The translations under genes and the position numbers were made by a program. Positions 53,570 through 64,000 of a DNA stretch of 64,000 nucleotides are shown here, one piece after another (positions within the stretch are counted from its first letter, which is position 1; every line of letters begins with the position of its first letter). The stretch is taken from the NCBI GenBank assembly GCA_012295275.1, contig CM022672.1, positions 2,887,443-2,951,442 of the forward strand, given 5' to 3'. The notes under the pieces were generated by a model. That model had not been told where the DNA came from. It made no database searches and was given only the letters and a program-made list of their open reading frames with translations. Source of the stretch: Chrysomallon squamiferum (taxonomy: Eukaryota; Mollusca; Gastropoda; Neomphalida; Peltospiridae).

Positions 53570-53570
<1 letters not shown>
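53013..53570. other. CpG-bearing DNA after the possible exon
   Basis: High-complexity sequence with many CpGs to about 53400, for example accgggcgcg and acgatcgctcc. If the exon is real this is the start of its intron, possibly with regulatory content. Confidence 0.3.

Positions 53571-53603
<33 letters not shown>
53571..53603 (+). repeat. Poly-T, 33 bp
   Basis: A T-run followed by TTTA-type sequence. It could be the tail of a reversed retroposon, but no body is recognisable. Confidence 0.9.
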
Positions 53604-53604
<1 letters not shown>

Positions 53605-54617
53605 TTTATTTATTTTTGTCTTCCTAGCACAGACACTACATTAGTATAACCTTCATGGTTATCATCAGTCATTATTCCATTACGCATAGAAGTTATAGGT
53701 ATATAAAAAATAAAAAAATAAAAATATTAAACGGAAAATATTATGTAACCTCGAAAACTGATTTTCCATTATTTAATTTGGCTCGCTGTATTCCTGATCA
53801 TCCATCTTTCAGTGTCCATTATTCAGTTTATCCATCCATCCATCCATATTAGTCTGATTCCTATCTTCCAATGTATATCTTTCAGTTATCCAGAATTAAT
53901 GAGATACCAAAGATATATGGTATTTCTTGGCAACTATGGCAATCAGACCCAGAATAACGTTTTCTCAATATCAGATTCTCTTGGTTGATATAAAATGATA
54001 GCTCAAAATGGAGGGATGCTATCTTACATCAGTCCGACTAATCATAATTATTAATAGAATCAGTACCTACGATCAGTTCATATTTTTTTATTTCTTTTTT
54101 AATCATTTTAGTAGCAGATCAACAACTTTTCTATTAAACTGTCAAACCACAAGTGAATTTTTCGGATTTGTATATAAAGTTGTTCACTGTCGTATCTAAT
54201 ATCAAATAAAATACAGTCATTTTTCCCTAATAAATCTTACAGTAAATAAAATCTTACAACAAATGTATCGCTAGATATTTAGTGACATATCCATAAAAAT
54301 AATGTATCGTAATACAGAAGATAAATATTTGTATTTGTACATAAAAAGAAAACCTTCGTTCGAAAGAAAAGTCAAGTAAACACAGACATGGACAGACCTA
54401 TTGATTTACCGCTCGGTAATATTTAGTTTTCTTCCTTCCGTTATAGACATTAAATTCCTGGCCTCACTGGACAATAATCAGGCTTTGCAGACGTTATAAG
54501 CGCGGACGATTTGAATGTAACTCATTACTGGCACTTCAAACTGAACGTCAGGCACCATCAACTACACGGTTCACTGGATTAAGTGTTTTGTAATATTACA
54601 TCTGCGCGTGTGTGTGC

Positions 54618-54652
<35 letters not shown>

Positions 54653-55531
54653 TCGAAAGATATTCACCAAATGTAAGTGACGAATATGCTATTTGCTATT
54701 TACCTATTTACCTACTACCTGTCTACATAATCTTCTTTTTTTTCCATTTTTTCTTCTTCTTCTTATTTTCTTCCCCTGAATACCGTCCTGATGTACATTA
54801 TAGCTATTAACCTGACTGCCCATTTATCTTACATATTAGAGTACATGCCTTGATTTGTTTGAAAAGGAAATAACTTGAAATACCGACGATGACTCACAAC
54901 AATCGTATCTGCTGCTTCCTCGACATAAATAGTTAGTTAGTAACGTCATAGACAAATATTCATGACGTCATAATGCTGCGACCTTTAACCCCTAGATATA
55001 AACATAAGTAAGCTGTTTTTTCGTAGCACAAAATTAAAATTACAGAAAAAAAGGTTTCGTGAAATGTTCTTACGCGTTTCATTCCTTTTGCGGGGAGTCT
55101 GTTTATTTTTTTTATTTTTTTATTACAGCCACAATATATGTACCTATGTATATATATATGCATATATTGTGTATACGCAGAACGTCTTGAATACGACTGA
55201 TGTGAGGAAAAATATGACGACGTTCCGTCACTGTTCTCACTGATTTTATCCAAAAGTGTGACGTAATCCGTGGATGAGTCAGATGGCTTTTTACATAATT
55301 AATACATCTGCCAGTTATTTATTTAAAAGTTTATGTAATCTCTGTGCTGATTAAGTCTTATTGAAATCTTTATTAGTTTCCTGAGAGCTTCTAGCTGCTT
55401 TGCTATTAAAGTTTGAAACTGCGTAGAATATTCTGCTGTGCATAATGATTTTTAAATGGAATATTTCCATTTTTGTATGAAGTGCTTAAGTCATAACTCT
55501 GACATCGCAGAAGTTGTTGTTTTTCTTGGAG

Positions 55532-55577
<46 letters not shown>

Positions 55578-55658
55578 TTTCCTTTTGGGCTTGGAGTTGG
55601 GGGGGGGGGCACGACGATAAAATACTACCATCTACAATATAACCAAGTATAACCACTG

Positions 55659-55714
<56 letters not shown>

Positions 55715-58100
55715 TACTGAGCTCAAAAACATATACGATAGTGTTAGGATTGGAGACTTTGAATTCACTATAGTACAATGAACTCGATGTGTATGTGTAT
55801 AAATATAAACTGAACGTTATTTGAACTGAACACCATCTTGAGAATAACCATTACTGACAAAGAACCTTATTTTATAGACTACTTTATTTAACTTTGAATT
55901 TCTCACAAGTAATCTTTTAATTCGATACTCATGAATATTTAATTAATGTGGGTAAACTTACAACGTTATTTTAGATTATCCGAGAATAATTTAAAACAAT
56001 TATTACTATAATTGGTATGTCTTTATGTGGGTGTGCATTTGTATGTAAGCATGCAGATATGTATTTATCTAGTACGTAGGTATATATGTGGGTGCGTTTG
56101 TCTGTGTATGTGTGTTTGTGCCAGCGAAAGCACTCAGTCTGAAAATAGAAAACAAAGTGCTTTAAAGAGATGATGTCCCTTGGTTCATTTCTTTCAACTA
56201 ACAGCTTGGCTCTTTGCTGGAGTTTCAAAGCAGGTCCCTTACAATGCGCTCAGCTGAATACAGTATCGACGTTTCGGTTCAGCTTTTTTGTTTCCAGGAA
56301 ACAGCTGAAACCTTAAGCACTGTTTACTATCTCTCTATGACTGTTAGCGTAGATTCGTGTTCGGTGTCTTGTTCTCTAGGTAAATGCAGTCTTCTGTAAT
56401 ACGAACCATTAAACAGCTTTCGGAATTGATTGCAAAACACTTTTTTAAATATGTACAATCGGTCGAACAGCGACATTATTGTCAACAAAACAGTTAATTC
56501 TGGGTTGTTTGGCTTGTGGAATGTTTTATGTGTGAGGGGCTTTTTTATTTTTTTTATTTTTCTTAATATTTCAGCTAGAGTAAATATTTGCAATAAATAC
56601 GTAGGATACATCATTTAAATACAATGAAATCATTCAAACAGAATACCTAGGCCAAATTCTGTATGTCTGTCTGTATACGTAACAAGCTAAAATATGTACA
56701 ACTCTTTTCTAACATCATTTACAGAGAGAAACTCTTTCATCGAGTTAAAATGTTTGAAAATTTCACTCTTGCTGTGTTTTGCAACAAATATTCTGAAAAA
56801 AATTCTGACACAGCTAGAGAATTCTGATAATGACGGAGAAGAAGGAGGTTCTTAGCCTTGGCTTTTATTTTATTTTATTTTATTTTTATTAATGGATGCA
56901 TTCAATTCTTCGCTAAGTGCTACTTTTATAAAAACACAATTCCGTCTAGGGTTCAGTCACCCCCATTAGCTCTCTAATCTTCAAGAGTTCAGGTCATGAC
57001 TTACGTCCCTTGGTTACCACTGAAATATCAACCATTAAGAAGAATAAAAGTAAAGTTGAAACGTGTCAGGATCTCGGGTTGCAGACGAATTGCAGTAAGT
57101 AAACGTCTTTACTGTTGCAGTCACGAGTTTTACTTCAGTCATCTGTTTTTTTTTTAATCACATCACATCAAGGACGTCATCGATCTGCCCTCCTTAGCAC
57201 CGTGGTTGCTGTTGTGACATATTGGAACCCATACTGGCCATGTGAATTACAGAATTCCTGCATCAGGAAACCTTATTTCCAATTAAGATTTTGTGAATTC
57301 TCAGTCAAAGTCAAGTAATTTTTGCCTGTGAACGACTTTATTTTTACTTCCGGTTTATCATAATTATTTTGATCTGCTTTAACGCTAATTTTTCTAATAA
57401 TAAAAGCAATAATAATAGTAATAATAAGAAGAACAAGAACAAGAACAAGAACAAGAAGATCAACAGCAACAACACAAACACTAAAACTAAGAACATGCAA
57501 AAATAACAGAAAAAGCAACAACGATGAAAGCAACAGTTGCAGCAACAATTAAAGTTAAACAAAAATATAGGATTATGAAACGAAACAAAAACTGTAACCA
57601 AGGCAAATATATATAAAAAAAGTAATATAAAAACATAAATACAAAGCATGAACTATAGTAACATGATGACGAAAACAAATTAAAAAATAAATAAAAAAAT
57701 GTAAAAAGTACTTAGGAAAAACAAAACCAAAACAAAACAGATAATCGACAAACAAAAGAAAATCACATAAAAACTGAAGATAACAAAGCTTCATAACAGA
57801 TATACCTACAAATTCATTATTTTATATTCTGTTTCACAGAAATAATTATGAATAATAATTTAAAACTTTCCATGTACAACCTTTATTATTACTTGTTTTC
57901 ATTCATGTCTGAAATCCTCTATTAATTACTTAGTGTTGGTTTTCTCTGTATTTGATAGACATTAATTACCTGTCTTGTCCTCTTTTCTAATATTTATCCC
58001 AGAAACTCGGCTTAGAAGTGACAGTTTTAATATAAAATAATTTACATTTAACGGCCTGTTTTCCGCTTTAACAACGTAACTATTCGACTGTCCATAGAGA
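53604..58100. other. Unique stretch with scattered microsatellites
   Basis: CATC units at 53828-53848; CpG-bearing DNA at 54390-54570; (TG)n at 54619-54650; a CRE at 54963; (TG)n at 55537-55574 and a G9 run near 55600-55608; (ATT)n at 55662-55713; TTTTA runs at 56865-56890; AAC/AAG units at 57425-57480. Frames at 56214-56399 (plus) and 56327-56614 (minus) are unsupported. No gene called. Confidence 0.45.
54963..54970. promoter_or_regulatory. Perfect CRE palindrome, ATGACGTCAT
   Basis: The same ATGACGTCATAAT context as in the 26.9-kb module, with taacgtcat 22 bases upstream. Occupancy unknown. Confidence 0.4.
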
Positions 58101-58560
58101 CCGCAACATAACTTGACGAGTTTTTTGTCGCAGAATGAATGAAATGAAGGTTAATGAACTCTACGAATTTGATATAATAGAATTTGTTTATGAGTTCGTT
58201 ACGAGAGAAATGGATGTTTTTCAAATACGGGAAATTAAGGTACAAGCTGTGCAAATTTTACGAGCTTGTAAACAGGATATGCAAATTATACATGTTTTAG
58301 TTACAAGCCGGGTAAATTATACGAGTCTGGAACAAGCTATGCAAATTAAACGAGTTTGTTACAGGTAATTCACGTTACCCGAGTTTTTACAAGGTGCGCA
58401 GATCTTACGAGTTTGGGACGAACTGTGCAAAATAAACAAACTGGCTGTAGATACTTTGCAAAATCTTCGAATTTCTTATTGTAGATGCAAATAATCCTGC
58501 AAGTTTGTTACAAACGTATACAACAATCGCTGCGCAAACTTGTGAGTAAGTTATACACGT
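58101..58560 (+). repeat. Degenerate ~30-bp tandem array with octamer motifs
   Basis: Roughly ten to twelve units share the shape acgagtttgttacaagctat then gcaaattat, with 28-32 bp spacing. Perfect ATGCAAAT octamers, the consensus of POU-domain factors, occur at 58279-58286, 58339-58346 and 58485-58492. Near matches such as gtgcaaatt (58248) and tttgcaaaa (58456) fill other units. Because the period is close to 30, a 77-codon frame (58135-58368) crosses it; I read that as a side effect. Confidence 0.75.
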
Positions 58561-58691
58561 TACTAGCTGCCTTTTTAAATTCTATAAATTTATTGCAAGG
58601 GAATGACCATGCATTCGGAATTCAAAAAATATTTGATTATTTAATAATTTGTTACAAACAGAAATAGCGGATACAATCGCTTACAACCCCT

Positions 58692-58693
<2 letters not shown>

Positions 58694-58730
<37 letters not shown>
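58694..58730 (+). repeat. (CA)n microsatellite
   Basis: About 18 CA units. Confidence 0.96.
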
Positions 58731-60064
<1,334 letters not shown>

Positions 60065-60071
60065 TTTTAAA

Positions 60072-60107
<36 letters not shown>
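60072..60107 (+). repeat. (AAT)n microsatellite
   Basis: Twelve AAT units, directly after the ACT field. Confidence 0.96.
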
Positions 60108-60161
60108 TAGACAACCTAATGTTTATCTCAAAAGATGTGTATTATTAAAGTTTGAAGACTT

Positions 60162-60232
60162 TTTTGTTGTTGCTGTTTTTTGTTGTTGTTGTTGTTGTTG
60201 TTGTTGTTTTTTGTTGTTGTTGTTTTTTGTGT
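60162..60232 (+). repeat. (GTT)n with T-runs
   Basis: GTT units separated by short T-runs. Confidence 0.9.
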
Positions 60233-60258
60233 TCAGTTTGGGTCGCTATCGCAGGAAA

Positions 60259-60300
60259 GGTATGTGGCTGCGTGGTTTGCACCTTCAGTCAGTGTTAACA
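60259..60300 (+). repeat. Possible SINE fragment
   Basis: tatgtggctgcgtggt followed by gcaccttcagtcagtg resembles, from memory, pieces of a common octopus tRNA-derived SINE (a ctgcgtgg element with a gcaccttgggcaagtg piece). It is short and internally deleted, so the assignment is weak. Confidence 0.3.
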
Positions 60301-60966
60301 TGATAATTAGGAAAGCTGGTAAAACGAACTCCCTGCAGATCCTCTGACGTAAGCGAAATGATATCGGAAATTATTTACGATATTTTGTCACAAAGTCGTT
60401 TGAAATGCAGCGAAATTTCCATTACAACTCGTCTTAGGGGAATAAGACATGGAGCTGTGAAAAGATGTAATAATATATCACAAGAGCTGATGAGAAAAAT
60501 AACAAGATATTAAGCGAAACAAGATGTGTTTCCCGAATATGCAGAGTTTAATCAGACGAAAAAAAGGATATTCATTTCTAAATAAATACATACGTATATA
60601 CACATATACAATTTTCACTGTATTTATGAATTATAAAGGAATAACAGAAATCATTTCATGGACGAGAAAATATATCTCCACGAGAGGCGTGCTTTAATGA
60701 ACTCCCTTATACAAAAGTATGCCACAAATTACTCACATCAACAGCAACAAAGAAAAAAATGAAACTCAGATAAACGTTGGAATACAGCATTCAGATCGAT
60801 ATTAAAATCTTTTCTGAAATGAATTACAGTTAGAATTTACCAGATGTAACAAATAAACAGTGCTGTTGTAATCTGTCCAAGTATAACAATACGCAACAAG
60901 AAACCCATTTGCTTTAAGAAATATATAAATTAATAATAATAACGATGATGATAGTAGTAGCAGTAA

Positions 60967-60967
<1 letters not shown>
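60301..60967. other. Unique stretch
   Basis: Unique AT-rich DNA with a TGACGTAA site near 60350. No gene signal. Confidence 0.45.

Positions 60968-61025
<58 letters not shown>
60968..61025 (+). repeat. (AGT)n microsatellite
   Basis: About 19 AGT units. Confidence 0.97.
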
Positions 61026-61128
61026 ATAGTAGTTATAATATTAATAATAATAGTAAGAATAACTGAAAATTTAATCTCTATCTATTTGCTCTCTCTTTCT
61101 CTCACTCAGTCTTTCACTCATTCACACA

Positions 61129-61132
<4 letters not shown>

Positions 61133-61213
<81 letters not shown>
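61133..61213 (+). repeat. (CT)n microsatellite, 81 bp
   Basis: Uninterrupted CT, followed by looser CTCT/CAGT sequence to 61250. Confidence 0.98.
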
Positions 61214-63690
<2,477 letters not shown>

Positions 63691-63747
63691 TATTTGTTTA
63701 GCTCTGTATGTCTGTCTGTCTATCTATTTATCTATATCTACCTATCG

Positions 63748-63779
<32 letters not shown>

Positions 63780-63861
63780 GTATGTATATATCCATCCATC
63801 TATCTATCCAACCATCCATCCACACACACACACACACATACATACATACATACATACATAC
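63691..63861 (+). repeat. Compound CTGT/CTAT, TA, TATG, ATCC, CA and CATA tracts
   Basis: A chain of short tetranucleotide and dinucleotide runs leading into the terminal tandem repeat. Confidence 0.93.
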
Positions 63862-64000
63862 ATACACACATATACACATTCGTACATACTTACATATATA
63901 CATGAACAAACACACACACATACATACATACACACATACATATACACATTCGTACATACTTACATACATACATGAACAAACACACACACATACATAATAC
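63862..64000 (+). repeat. 70-bp tandem repeat cut by the window end
   Basis: tatacacattcgtacatact occurs at 63871 and 63941, followed in both by catgaacaaacacacacaca after TACA-rich sequence. Two units are visible and the second ends at the window edge, so the array probably continues. Confidence 0.9.

Noticed and set aside
58135-58368. 77-codon plus frame
   Set aside because: It reads along a ~30-bp tandem array whose length avoids frameshifts; better explained as repeat.

Overview
This window looks like AT-rich, non-coding DNA from a large animal genome. My best guess is a lophotrochozoan, probably a cephalopod mollusc of the octopus type. The reasons are the very dense microsatellites ((GA)n/(CT)n tracts of about 80-108 bp, (AAT)n, (AGT)n, (CA)n, (TATG)n, (AAAT)n), several tRNA-like SINE fragments, a hAT-like MITE, eukaryotic splice-donor signals, and no sign of bacterial gene organisation. 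The taxon is inferred from sequence style, not proven. No complete gene is visible. Nearly every long open frame is a simple repeat read as Ser-Leu, Arg-Glu, Val, Asn or Cys-Val runs.

Layout. 0-1.3 kb: a 55/56-bp satellite with a three-unit sub-pattern, decaying to the right. 1.3-12 kb: unique AT-rich DNA with four (GA)n tracts of nearly equal length. 12.2-13.2 kb: (AGT)n passing into a 29-bp minisatellite of about 25 copies. 15-16 kb: CpG-rich, ETS-bearing stretches around a 20-bp TG-type minisatellite. 18.9-21.1 kb: a roughly 175-bp segment present twice, its second copy lodged between (AAT)n and (GAA)n. 23.6-24.6 kb: the best gene evidence, a minus-strand first coding exon (85 codons, good start context, GTAAGG donor) with CpG-rich DNA upstream. 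26.9-27.0 kb: a compact module with a 23-bp direct repeat containing perfect CRE palindromes. 28-31 kb and 39.7-40.1 kb: long degenerate AGT-type triplet fields, with complementary versions at 37.4 and 59.8 kb. 36.1 kb: a minus-strand tRNA-derived SINE. 44.6-46.1 kb: a diverged direct duplication of about 370-400 bp. 46.3-46.7 kb: a 349-bp hAT-type MITE with a target-site duplication. 52.9-53.0 kb: a plausible plus-strand internal exon (50 codons, phase 0/0, GTATGT donor). 58.1-58.6 kb: a degenerate ~30-bp tandem array holding three perfect POU octamers. 62.6-63.1 kb: a (CT)n/(GA)n inverted block. The right edge is a 70-bp tandem repeat cut by the window end.

How it fits together. The two candidate exons face opposite directions and are 29 kb apart, so they most likely belong to different genes with long introns. 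Between them are stretches of higher-complexity, CpG-bearing DNA and an apparent excess of perfect TGACGTCA sites (seven found by eye, against fewer than one expected from base composition). That suggests regulatory DNA around one or more genes lying mostly outside the window, but this is inference. RNA evidence and cross-species alignment would decide it.
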